A stretch of 18,910 nucleotides of DNA from an uncultured Lachnospiraceae bacterium (GTDB taxonomy: Bacteria; Bacillota; Clostridia; Lachnospirales; Lachnospiraceae): the NCBI GenBank assembly GCA_910586205.1, contig CAJUGD010000052.1, positions 1 to 18,910 on the forward strand, read 5' to 3'. This document shows, one piece after another, positions 1-6,994 of this stretch (positions are counted from its first letter, which is position 1; every line of letters starts with the position of its first letter). Below the pieces are notes generated by a model. The model worked only from the letters and a program-made list of their open reading frames with translations. It did not search any database and had not been told where the DNA came from. The position numbers and the translations under genes are program-made.

Positions 1-54
1 GGTTCAGGTCCGTGTGGTAGCAATACCTTGTGGGTTCGACTCCCATCTTCTGCA
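1..54 (+). tRNA. tRNA-Leu(CAG), 3' part
   Basis: This is the 3' part of a tRNA; the window begins inside its anticodon stem. The loop TTCAGGT (positions 3-9) puts anticodon CAG at 5-7, flanked by GG and CC of the stem. A long variable arm (class II tRNA, as in Leu and Ser) follows. The T arm is GTGGG-TTCGACT-CCCAT at 30-46, the 3' acceptor strand CTTCTGC at 47-53, and A54 is the discriminator base. CCA is not encoded. The acceptor CTTCTGC plus A and the anticodon both fit leucine. The 5' half, including the D arm, lies outside the window. Confidence 0.88.
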
Positions 55-65
55 TGTCGTTTAAG

Positions 66-109
66 GGCGGGAAACCTTGATTTTATCGGGTTTCCCGCCA
101 CTTTTATTT
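66..109 (+). terminator. Rho-independent terminator after tRNA-Leu
   Basis: A perfect 11-bp stem pairs 66-76 (GGCGGGAAACC) with 89-99 (GGTTTCCCGCC) across a 12-nt loop, followed by the T-rich run ACTTTTATTT. It starts 12 nt after the tRNA 3' end, so it most likely ends the tRNA transcript. Confidence 0.85.
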
Positions 110-138
110 ATCGTAACCGATGGTACGTTCGGTACGAT

Positions 139-300
139 CTACAGAGCCAGTGCTTTTTCGATAGCCAGCGCTTGTTCTTCCTTAGATTTCCTTTCAAAGT
201 TGTAGAATCGGTACGTCGTACTGATATCGCTGTGTCCTTTTGGAATTCTCAGAAGACTGTCAAAAAACGTATATCCGAACGTCATACTGCTTAAATCCAT
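139..300 (-). pseudogene. Tyrosine recombinase (integrase) C-terminal relic
   Basis: Read on the minus strand from an ATG at 300 to a TAG at 139-141, this stretch encodes 53 residues. They contain GHSDISTTYRFYNF followed by the charged helix ERKSKEEQALAIEKAL. The GHSDIsTT-x3-Y pattern is the last catalytic box of tyrosine recombinases: the box II His and, four residues after TT, the nucleophilic Tyr. Everything upstream (SAM-like core-binding domain, catalytic Arg and Lys) is missing, and the preceding residues (TFGYTFFDSLLRIPK) only loosely resemble the usual RHTF region. The reading frame therefore looks like a deletion remnant, not a gene. It ends 85 bp from the tRNA-Leu 3' end and points toward it, the classic layout of an element integrated at a tRNA gene. 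Confidence 0.7.
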
Positions 301-328
301 TGAATTACCAAATAAAGAATGCTATAAT
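300..328 (+). promoter_or_regulatory. Sigma-70-type promoter of the M24-TRAP operon
   Basis: The -35 box TTGAAT (300-305) and the -10 box TATAAT (323-328) are separated by exactly 17 bp. Transcription would start near 335, about 50 nt before the hydrolase start codon. The promoter begins at the outer edge of the integrase relic. Confidence 0.72.
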
Positions 329-336
329 CAAAACAT

Positions 337-360
337 ATTTAAAGAACGGTGTTCGTAAAT
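337..360 (+). promoter_or_regulatory. Candidate IclR-type operator
   Basis: A dyad GAAC-GGT-GTTC (344-354) is extended outward by ATTTA (337-341) and TAAAT (356-360), with a one-base asymmetry between the inner and outer arms. It lies just after the predicted transcription start, where a bound repressor would block the operon. IclR-family proteins bind short A/T-flanked palindromes, and an IclR gene closes this operon. The pairing of site and regulator is inference. Confidence 0.4.
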
Positions 361-384
361 ACAAATAAACACAGGAGGATTGAT

Positions 385-1530
385 ATGGCTGGATATACAG
401 GAGTATCTTTGTATATTTTTGAGAAAAGAGTTGCGGAAATTGCAGAATATGTCAGGAAAAACAGGTTGGATGGAGCATTTATTTTCTCTGATGAATATCG
501 GGCAGGTTTTACTACTTACTTTTCGGACTATAAGCCGATTAATGTAATTGAAGAATCTCCCCAGGGGATTTTTATTACACCGGAAGGACATGTGACTCTG
601 TTTTTGGGGGCAATTAATGCCCAGTCTGCAGCTAAGGTATCATGGATAAAGGATATACGGAATTTTAGTACATTATCTGAGTATTTTAAGACATTAAAAG
701 AAAAGAAAGGAGAACCGCTTTTGATCGGCCTAAGCGGCCAAGAGCTTTTACCAGTCAAATATTTCAGGCTTCTTCAGGGATGGCTTGTGGGCAATGATTA
801 CATTGATATGGATGAAAAGCTGACTGCAATGCGTGCAGTGAAAGAACAAGAGGAGATTGAACTGGCAAAATATGCGGCAAAGATCGGTGATATGTCTCTA
901 AAAGCATGTGTGGAGCAGATGAAAAACAGAGAGGTTACGGAGATTGATCTTTGCGCTACTGCAGAATATGTGATGAAGTCTAATGGGTGTGATTTGAGCT
1001 GTGCAACCGTCTTATCTTCCGGTATGAATACAGAAGTGCCTACCTGGAGACCTACGCATAAGAAAATCGGAAATGGGGAGGCTGTTATTATTGATGTGGC
1101 GCCTGCTTATAAAGGATATGCCACGGATGTGGCCATTACGGTTATCAATGGAAAGGCAACAAAAGAGCAGGAGGACATTCTGAAAGCTTCCCGGGATACA
1201 GTGATCCGCTCTATTGAAAGCTTACGGCCCGGAGAACCTGCCTGCAGAATCTATGAAATGTTTCTGATGAATGCGAAAAAGAATCATGTAGAGCAGTTTT
1301 TTGAGCCATATGCAAAAGGCCTCAGAGCAGTGGGACACAGCATTGGATTGGATTGTGTAGAAAGACCGAATTTGGATGATGATGCATCTTTCATCATGGA
1401 GCCTGGCATGACATTGGCCACAAAATTCGATCTTCATGGAATGGCATGGGGCGGACTGCGCATTGAGGCAGTGATGCTGGTAGAGGAAGACAGATGTTCA
1501 TCATTGAATCGTTATTTATATGAATTATAA
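385..1530 (+). CDS. M24-family (creatinase/prolidase-fold) hydrolase
   Basis: A 381-residue cytosolic enzyme with an N-terminal creatinase-type domain (about 1-150) and a C-terminal pita-bread M24 domain (about 155-375). The start at 385 is chosen because AGGAGG (373-378) lies 6 nt upstream; an in-frame ATG at 349 has no ribosome binding site. Visible metal-site positions are Asp237 (IIDVAP), Asp248 (ATDVA), His318 (GHSIG) and Glu361 (GLRIE). The Glu usually found after EPGM (as in T-I-E-P) is Lys347 here (MTLATKFD). Families with this fold cleave X-Pro peptides using two metals, or hydrolyse small amidino/amide compounds without metal, as creatinase does. The Lys substitution and the co-transcribed TRAP transporter and IclR regulator favour a small imported substrate over a peptide. 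Substrate unknown. Confidence 0.85.
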   Translation: MAGYTGVSLYIFEKRVAEIAEYVRKNRLDGAFIFSDEYRAGFTTYFSDYKPINVIEESPQGIFITPEGHVTLFLGAINAQSAAKVSWIKDIRNFSTLSEYFKTLKEKKGEPLLIGLSGQELLPVKYFRLLQGWLVGNDYIDMDEKLTAMRAVKEQEEIELAKYAAKIGDMSLKACVEQMKNREVTEIDLCATAEYVMKSNGCDLSCATVLSSGMNTEVPTWRPTHKKIGNGEAVIIDVAPAYKGYATDVAITVINGKATKEQEDILKASRDTVIRSIESLRPGEPACRIYEMFLMNAKKNHVEQFFEPYAKGLRAVGHSIGLDCVERPNLDDDASFIMEPGMTLATKFDLHGMAWGGLRIEAVMLVEEDRCSSLNRYLYEL

Positions 1531-1549
1531 AAGAAGGGGAGGATAAGTG

Positions 1550-2629
1550 ATGAAACGAAGGTATTTTTATGGTTTGCTGGCGGGGATATCGGTATTGGCT
1601 CTGGCTGCATGTGCAAAATCAACAGGTCAGCCTGAGATGGATTCTGTAGCGGTAAATGAGGAAAAGGAAGCTGTGTCCGATAAAGAGGAGCAAGCAGGTA
1701 AAGCGGACGGGGAAACATACACAATCAGAATCGCGCTGGTATCCAGTGACAGCCATCTTCATAATACTGTGCTGAAGGAATGGGCAGAGGAGGCAGAGGA
1801 AAAGACAAACGGGCGGTTGATTCTTAAGGTAATGGGAAGCAGCCAGCTTGGAGGGGAAAGAGATTATGTGGAAGGTATGCAGTTAGGAAATATTGAGATG
1901 GCACAAGTATCCAGTGCCGCGGTAAATGGTTTTCTCAATGATTTTTCTATTTTATCATTTCCTTATTTCTTTAAGGATTATGAAGAAATGGAAAAAGTGT
2001 TTTCAGGTCCCATGGGACAAGAGTTGTTTCAGGAGCTGGATGGCATTGGGATCAAAGGCCTGACCTGGTTTTCCAATGGATTCAGGAGTGTTTATACAAA
2101 GGATCGGGCAGTTGAAAAGCCGGCGGATATGAAAGGCATGAAAATCCGTGTAATGGAAAGTGATGTAATGATAGCAACATTAAATGCTATGGGCGCTTCC
2201 GGCACTCCAATGGCTTATGGGGAGCTGTATTCTGCCATTCAGCAGGGGGTAATGGATGGCGCGGAAAATGCTTTGGGAAATATTTATGCAGACGGATATT
2301 ATGAGATTTGTAAAAATGTTTCTCTGACAGAACACTTTGCACCTCCGGGAGTGGTGGCAATCAGTAAAAAAGCATATGAATCCCTGCCAACGGATCTGCA
2401 GGATTATCTGACAGAGTCTGCAGTGCGGTTTGGAAAGGAAGAACGGGAGCGCGATGAGGAGCTTCAGAAAGAGATGCAGAAAAAATTAGAAGATGCCGGT
2501 GTTGAGATTAACCAGGTGGATAAGCAGGCTTTTATTGATGCGACGGCTTTTCTCTATAAGGAATATTCAGGTGAAATCAGCAGCATCAAAGAGATTGCAG
2601 CAAAGGAATTAGGAAAATCATTTGAATAA
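1550..2629 (+). CDS. dctP: TRAP transporter substrate-binding lipoprotein (DctP family)
   Basis: A 359-residue extracytoplasmic receptor that delivers a solute, usually a carboxylate, to the DctQM membrane subunits. It starts with a lipoprotein signal, MKRR plus a hydrophobic stretch ending in the lipobox LAAC with Cys21, so it is anchored to the outer face of the membrane as expected in a Gram-positive. A low-complexity acidic linker (about 25-55) precedes the DctP fold. Family signatures are GSSQLGGERDYVEGMQLGNIEM, the GMKIRVMES segment with Arg200 (the conserved carboxylate-binding Arg of the family) and YSAIQQGVMDGAEN. The start at ATG 1550 follows AAGGGGAGG; a GTG directly upstream at 1547 is also possible. 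It begins 19 nt after the hydrolase stop, so it is probably in the same transcript. Confidence 0.93.
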   Translation: MKRRYFYGLLAGISVLALAACAKSTGQPEMDSVAVNEEKEAVSDKEEQAGKADGETYTIRIALVSSDSHLHNTVLKEWAEEAEEKTNGRLILKVMGSSQLGGERDYVEGMQLGNIEMAQVSSAAVNGFLNDFSILSFPYFFKDYEEMEKVFSGPMGQELFQELDGIGIKGLTWFSNGFRSVYTKDRAVEKPADMKGMKIRVMESDVMIATLNAMGASGTPMAYGELYSAIQQGVMDGAENALGNIYADGYYEICKNVSLTEHFAPPGVVAISKKAYESLPTDLQDYLTESAVRFGKEERERDEELQKEMQKKLEDAGVEINQVDKQAFIDATAFLYKEYSGEISSIKEIAAKELGKSFE

Positions 2630-2672
2630 TGTTTCGAACTTTTACAGTAGGGATGTAAGAAAAGAGGAAAAG

Positions 2673-3146
2673 ATGAAAGGATTAATAAAAGCAGCAGACG
2701 GATTGACGGCAGTGATTCTTACTCTGGCAGCAGGGACTATGATTGGAGCTATATTTCTGCAGGTGTTTTTTCGGTTTGTAGTTCAGTCTCCTTTATACTG
2801 GACCGAGGAATTATCCAGATATTCTTTTGTGTATGTGGTTTTTATTGGTTCTGCCTGGGCCGGAAAAAAACATATGCACCTGGGAGTGGATTACTTTACA
2901 TTAAAACTTCCGGATTCTGTTATGAGGGTATTAAGGATTATCCTGGATTGTCTGATTCTTGCTTTTTCAGCCGTGATTGTGGCGGCTGGAGTTTTGGTAG
3001 TGCCGGTCAATCTAAAGCAATCCTCTCCGGCGCTGCATATTCCTATGGGAGCCGTGTATGCTGCCATACCTATAGGATTTGGTTTACTTTTTGTGTATTA
3101 TCTGGAACATTTGCTCAATGACTTGAATACCTGGAAACAGCCATAG
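2673..3146 (+). CDS. dctQ: TRAP transporter small permease subunit (DctQ)
   Basis: A 157-residue protein with four predicted membrane helices (about residues 10-32, 45-65, 85-108 and 123-145). The family segment WTEELSRYSFVYVVFIGSAW followed by a charged KKHMHLGVD loop is typical of DctQ. It forms the membrane unit with DctM and couples uptake to a sodium gradient in characterised systems. The start at 2673 follows AGAGGA (4-5 nt spacing). An upstream in-frame ATG at 2622 overlaps dctP but would add a hydrophilic 17-residue leader unusual for the family. The stop codon lies in the loop of a strong hairpin. Confidence 0.9.
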   Translation: MKGLIKAADGLTAVILTLAAGTMIGAIFLQVFFRFVVQSPLYWTEELSRYSFVYVVFIGSAWAGKKHMHLGVDYFTLKLPDSVMRVLRIILDCLILAFSAVIVAAGVLVVPVNLKQSSPALHIPMGAVYAAIPIGFGLLFVYYLEHLLNDLNTWKQP

Positions 3147-3159
3147 GCTGTTTCCAGGT
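3129..3159 (+). promoter_or_regulatory. Intercistronic 14-bp hairpin at the dctQ stop codon
   Basis: ACCTGGAAACAGCC (3129-3142) pairs perfectly with 3146-3159 around the 3-nt loop ATA, so the TAG stop (3144-3146) lies in the loop and first stem base. No T run follows (the next bases are CAGAGAGG), so it is unlikely to terminate transcription. It fits an RNA-stability or processing element, or a translation-coupling structure, between dctQ and dctM. Confidence 0.7.
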
Positions 3160-3174
3160 CAGAGAGGTGAAAAA

Positions 3175-4449
3175 ATGCTGATTATACTTGCTTCTATATT
3201 TGCAGTGCTTTTAGTCTTGGGTCTGCCCATTGCCTTCACAATGGGTATTGCCTGTATTGGAGCTGTGATCTATTCGGGTATGCCGATGAATATGATGATT
3301 ACCAGAATGTTCAGCGCTGCAGATTCCTTTTCTTTGATGGCAGTTCCGTTTTTTATTTTAGCAGGAGAATTAATGAATGAGGCGGATTTGACAGATCGGA
3401 TTCTGAATTTTGCCAGAGCATTGGTGGGTTTTTTAAGAGGAGGTCTTGCCATCGTTAATATTCTTGCCAGTGTACTTTTTGCCGGTCTTTCCGGCTCAGC
3501 AACCGCAGATACAGCGGCACTGGGGGCTTTGGAAATTCCCATGATGGTTAAGGACGGATATTCAAAAGAATTTAGTGTAGCGGTGACGGTTGCATCTTCC
3601 ACCATTGGACCTATTATTCCTCCAAGTGTTATGCTGGTGATGTATGCAGTGATTGCAAATGTGAACATATCCAAAATATTGGTTGCCGGATTGGTTCCGG
3701 GAATATTGATGGCTTTTACTATGAGTATTGCTGTTTATTTTATAAGCTTAAAAAGAGGGTATGGAACAGACGGAAGCTTTTCTTTAAAAAATGTGATGAA
3801 TGCGGCCAAGGAAGCCATTGTGCCGATGCTGATGCCTCTTATTATTATGGGAGGGATTCTTTCCGGTATTTTTACTGCCACGGAGGCAGGGGTGGTGGCA
3901 GTGGTATATGCTTTTATTGTCGGGATTTTTGTTTATAAGACCATCAAGCTAAAGGATATTCCCAGAATCCTTGTAAAAGGCGCTGCAACTACGGCAGTTT
4001 CCTTGTTCATTATTGCCATGGCCTCTATTTTCAGTTGGTTTCTGGCCTGGGAAAGCTTTCCGGAAACAGTAGTCAGGATCATGCAGGGACTTACCTCGAA
4101 CGGCACACTGGCTTTGTGTCTGGTAATTCTGTTTCTTTTTGTGCTGGGACTTTTTGTGGAGGGGATTCCGGTCCTGATTGTGTTTGCGCCTATTTTGGTT
4201 CCGGCAATGGAAGCATATGGTGTGGACACCATGTATTTCGGAGTAGTGCTGGTATTGACTGTCTTGGTGGGATCCATTACTCCTCCGGTGGGCAGCCTTT
4301 TGTATCTGGGAGCTTCCATTGCTCAAACTACCGTATCAAAAGCAGGAAAAGAAGTTTGGATTTTTGTGGCCATGATTATGATAGTCATTGCCTTGCTGGT
4401 GATTTTTCCACAACTTGTTTTGTTTTTGCCGAATTTGTTGTATAATTAA
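3175..4449 (+). CDS. dctM: TRAP transporter large permease subunit (DctM)
   Basis: A 424-residue integral membrane protein of normal family length with about 11-12 hydrophobic helices. It is the transport channel of the TRAP system. Hallmarks are GLSGSATADTAALGALEIP (about residues 103-121), which forms part of the substrate/ion site, then GYSKEF and the re-entrant motif STIGPIIPPSVML (about 142-154). A second related motif, GSITPPVGSLLYLGAS, lies near residues 365-380, reflecting the internal repeat. The start at 3175 follows AGAGGTGA. It begins 28 nt after dctQ and ends 29 nt before the regulator, with no terminator between. Confidence 0.94.
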   Translation: MLIILASIFAVLLVLGLPIAFTMGIACIGAVIYSGMPMNMMITRMFSAADSFSLMAVPFFILAGELMNEADLTDRILNFARALVGFLRGGLAIVNILASVLFAGLSGSATADTAALGALEIPMMVKDGYSKEFSVAVTVASSTIGPIIPPSVMLVMYAVIANVNISKILVAGLVPGILMAFTMSIAVYFISLKRGYGTDGSFSLKNVMNAAKEAIVPMLMPLIIMGGILSGIFTATEAGVVAVVYAFIVGIFVYKTIKLKDIPRILVKGAATTAVSLFIIAMASIFSWFLAWESFPETVVRIMQGLTSNGTLALCLVILFLFVLGLFVEGIPVLIVFAPILVPAMEAYGVDTMYFGVVLVLTVLVGSITPPVGSLLYLGASIAQTTVSKAGKEVWIFVAMIMIVIALLVIFPQLVLFLPNLLYN

Positions 4450-4478
4450 TCTATTACGTTACAGGGCAGGTTATAAGG

Positions 4479-5168
4479 ATGAACAGAACGGTTTTAAGAA
4501 CAGTAGAGATTCTGGAAATTATAGCAAGGAATGATGAAATATCACTGGCAGAGTTAGTCCGGATAACCGGCTATCCGAAAACGAGCGTGTATGATATCCT
4601 CCATGCATTAGAAGACCGTGCCATGATCTATCGGTGTAAAGATAAGATTTGCTACGGAATCGGGTTTCGTGCGTATGCCATCGGGCGTACATATTCTAAA
4701 AATTCGGATTTGCTTAACAGCGCAGAGATTTATATGAAGGAGCTGGCGGATGATATAGGAAAAACGGTGTTAATGGGGAAGATAGACAGGAACAAAATTC
4801 TTTATATTGCAAAAAGCGAGCCGCAGCATCCCATTGTGCTGACTCCTTCTATCGGGGATGAGGAACCCATTAAAAATACCTCGTTTGCTAAAATTGCAGA
4901 AGTGTTTACCCATCATGAAAAAAGAATATGTCAATTAACAAAAGAAGAAAAAAGTTTAATAAGAAGAAATAAATTAGCCACATATGGTTTTGATCAGAAC
5001 ACTCCCTTTTATAATATTGCAAGTCCCATATATAATTTTGAGAGCAGGCTGTCAGGAGTGCTGGCTGTATTCGGGGTAAAGGAAGTCGGAAAGAATTATG
5101 AGCTGGAGCAGGAAAAAATAATAGCCTGTACCCGGAAAATATCAGAAAAGTTAGGCTATGTGTATTAA
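4479..5168 (+). CDS. IclR-family transcriptional regulator
   Basis: A 229-residue DNA-binding regulator. The N-terminal winged helix-turn-helix (about 1-65) reads SLAELVRITGYPKTSVYDIL and is followed by the wing. The C-terminal ligand-binding domain (about 75-229) has family features such as MKELADDIGKTVLMG, PSIGDEEPIKNTSFAKI and the final SRLSGVLAVFG segment. Length fits a slightly short IclR (usually 240-270). It lies directly after dctM without a terminator and probably senses the substrate or product of the operon. The ribosome site is weak (GGGCAGG, with AAGG very close to the ATG). A TATAAT at 4441-4446, inside the end of dctM, might give it a promoter of its own, but no good -35 accompanies it. 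Confidence 0.9.
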   Translation: MNRTVLRTVEILEIIARNDEISLAELVRITGYPKTSVYDILHALEDRAMIYRCKDKICYGIGFRAYAIGRTYSKNSDLLNSAEIYMKELADDIGKTVLMGKIDRNKILYIAKSEPQHPIVLTPSIGDEEPIKNTSFAKIAEVFTHHEKRICQLTKEEKSLIRRNKLATYGFDQNTPFYNIASPIYNFESRLSGVLAVFGVKEVGKNYELEQEKIIACTRKISEKLGYVY

Positions 5169-5182
5169 AAGATAATCTGGTT

Positions 5183-5210
5183 TTGACGGTATCGGTGTAT
5201 ATTTTATAAA
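5183..5210 (+). promoter_or_regulatory. Promoter of the RNA methyltransferase gene
   Basis: TTGACG (5183-5188) and TATAAA (5205-5210) with a 16-bp spacer, 43 nt before the start codon and just after the iclR stop. No terminator hairpin is seen between iclR and this promoter. Confidence 0.6.
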
Positions 5211-5252
5211 TGGAAGGCATTTGGGATTGGAAAAATAGGGAAAGGGAGTGGG

Positions 5253-6164
5253 ATGATGCAGCAAAGGGTTCCGGAATATTTAAAGGAAAAACTGACAGGA
5301 CAGTACGGCAGGGAACTGACAGAAAGAATTTTAACAGGATATGAGAATGAAAAACCGGTTACGCTTCGTGTGAATACCTTAAAGACAGACCGGGAAACTG
5401 TAAGAAAGTGCTTGGAGCTGGAGGGCATCAGATACAAGGAAGTCCTCTGGAACCAGGATGCATTCATGATAGAAGGAGTGAGGGAGGCAGCCATAGAAGG
5501 GCTTGAGATATACAAGACCGGGAAGATCTATCTGCAGAGCCTTTCCTCCATGCTTCCGCCTTTGGTGCTGGCGCCGAAGGCCGGTGAAAGTATATTGGAC
5601 ATGGCGGCGGCTCCGGGAGGAAAGACGACCCAGATGGCGGCGATTTCCGGAAACATGGCCTCTATTACAGCCTGTGAAAAAAATAAAATTCGTGCAGAAC
5701 GGTTACAGTATAATCTTGAAAGGCAGGGGGCTTCAAGAGTCTGTGTGATGGTGTCAGATGCCAGGCGGCTGGATGATTTTTTCTCTTTTGATAAGGTGCT
5801 TTTAGATGCGCCCTGTACGGGAAGCGGAACCTTGGATATGTGCCGGAGGGAAGCTAAGGATTGCATGACAAGAGATTCTTTAAGCCGTTCGGCCAGGCTG
5901 CAGGAGGAGCTTTTGGTCAAAGCGCTAAAGCTGCTGAAACCAGGGCATGAGATGGTATATTCTACCTGTTCTATTCTGATGGAGGAAAATGAGCAGGTAG
6001 TGGAAAGGGCTCTTAAGAAGGTAAAGGCCCAGATAGAGCCTGTGGGCAGAGACGGGTATCAGGGGATTCCAATGCTTCCGGTGAAGTTAGAAGGAACCAT
6101 GTGCGTCTGTCCGGACAGGTGGTATGAAGGCTTTTTTGTGGCAAAGCTGAAGAAGAAGTCATAA
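5253..6164 (+). CDS. RsmB/RsmF-family RNA m5C methyltransferase
   Basis: A 303-residue SAM-dependent RNA cytosine-5 methyltransferase acting on rRNA or tRNA in the cytosol. A short N-terminal domain (TLRVNTLKTDRETV, about 37-50) precedes the Rossmann methyltransferase domain. Motif I is ILDMAAAPGGKTTQMA with Asp116. Motif IV, DAPCTGSGTL, carries Cys188, and motif VI, YSTCSI, carries Cys239, the two-cysteine arrangement of the Nop2/RsmB group. The N-terminal NusB domain of RsmB and any extended C-terminal RNA-binding domain are absent, so it resembles the short single-domain members and its target cannot be given from sequence. Two ATGs (5253 and 5256) follow GGGAGTGGG; either may be used. It has its own promoter. 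Confidence 0.88.
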   Translation: MMQQRVPEYLKEKLTGQYGRELTERILTGYENEKPVTLRVNTLKTDRETVRKCLELEGIRYKEVLWNQDAFMIEGVREAAIEGLEIYKTGKIYLQSLSSMLPPLVLAPKAGESILDMAAAPGGKTTQMAAISGNMASITACEKNKIRAERLQYNLERQGASRVCVMVSDARRLDDFFSFDKVLLDAPCTGSGTLDMCRREAKDCMTRDSLSRSARLQEELLVKALKLLKPGHEMVYSTCSILMEENEQVVERALKKVKAQIEPVGRDGYQGIPMLPVKLEGTMCVCPDRWYEGFFVAKLKKKS

Positions 6165-6182
6165 CTGTATCCGAAAAAATCC

Positions 6183-6211
6183 TGGTAATTGGCGGTGAAT
6201 TGTTATATAAT
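6183..6211 (+). promoter_or_regulatory. Probable sufCB promoter
   Basis: A perfect -10 TATAAT (6206-6211) is preceded at 17 bp by TGGTAA (6183-6188), a poor -35 match. It lies 39 nt before the sufC start. No binding site for a known Fe-S regulator could be recognised. Confidence 0.45.
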
Positions 6212-6250
6212 AATAGAGCTTGTCAGAATCACGGAAATTTGGAGGAAGTT

Positions 6251-6994
6251 ATGCTGACGTTAGAAAATGTATCATTTGAGGTACAAGGGGAAAAGGGGCA
6301 GAAGGAAATTATCAGGGATATGAACCTGACCATTGACGACCATAAGTTTGTGGTAATTACAGGACCCAACGGCGGGGGGAAATCTACTCTGGCTAAACTG
6401 ATTGCAGGGATTGAAAAGCCGACTGCAGGAAGAATTTGCTTTCAGGGAACGGATATTACAGACATGGGGATAACAGAGCGGGCCAACTTAGGGATCAGCT
6501 TTGCATTTCAGCAGCCGGTACGGTTCAAGGGGATTCAGGTTTTGGATCTGATTCGTCTGGCGGCTAAGAGGAGCCTAAGTGCAGCGGATGCCTGTCAGTA
6601 TCTTTCAGAGGTGGGGCTTTGCGCAAAGGATTATATCAACCGGGAGGTGAATGCCAGCCTTTCAGGCGGTGAGCTGAAACGGATTGAGATTGCCACTGTA
6701 TTGGCAAGGAATACGAAGATGTCCGTGTTTGATGAGCCGGAGGCAGGAATTGATCTGTGGAGCTTTCAGAACTTGATTCAGGTATTTGAGAGAATGAGAA
6801 AGAGTACGGACGGCTCTATTCTGATCATCTCACACCAAGAGAGGATTCTTAACATTGCGGATGAGGTTGTGGTGATTGCGGACGGGCGGATCACCAGACA
6901 GGGACCCAAGGAGGAAGTGCTGCCCAAACTTTTGGGGACAGCATCAGCAGTGGATGCCTGTGCAAAATTTTATCAGGGAGGGGATAAAAGATGA
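6251..6994 (+). CDS. sufC: SufC-type Fe-S assembly ATPase
   Basis: A 247-residue soluble ABC ATPase that drives Fe-S cluster assembly on SufB; it is not a transporter. Walker A is GPNGGGKST, the ABC signature is LSGGELKR and Walker B is MSVFDEPEAGID, followed by SHQER. FVVITGPNGGGKSTLAKLIAG and the ..AFQQP Q-loop are typical of SufC. The start at ATG 6251 is 4 nt after GGAGGA (6241-6246). An in-frame upstream ATG at 6200 lies in the promoter -10 region and is rejected. The stop overlaps the sufB start by four bases, so the pair is translationally coupled. With only sufB beside it, the arrangement matches the minimal SmsCB-type system described in anaerobes and archaea. Confidence 0.92.
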   Translation: MLTLENVSFEVQGEKGQKEIIRDMNLTIDDHKFVVITGPNGGGKSTLAKLIAGIEKPTAGRICFQGTDITDMGITERANLGISFAFQQPVRFKGIQVLDLIRLAAKRSLSAADACQYLSEVGLCAKDYINREVNASLSGGELKRIEIATVLARNTKMSVFDEPEAGIDLWSFQNLIQVFERMRKSTDGSILIISHQERILNIADEVVVIADGRITRQGPKEEVLPKLLGTASAVDACAKFYQGGDKR

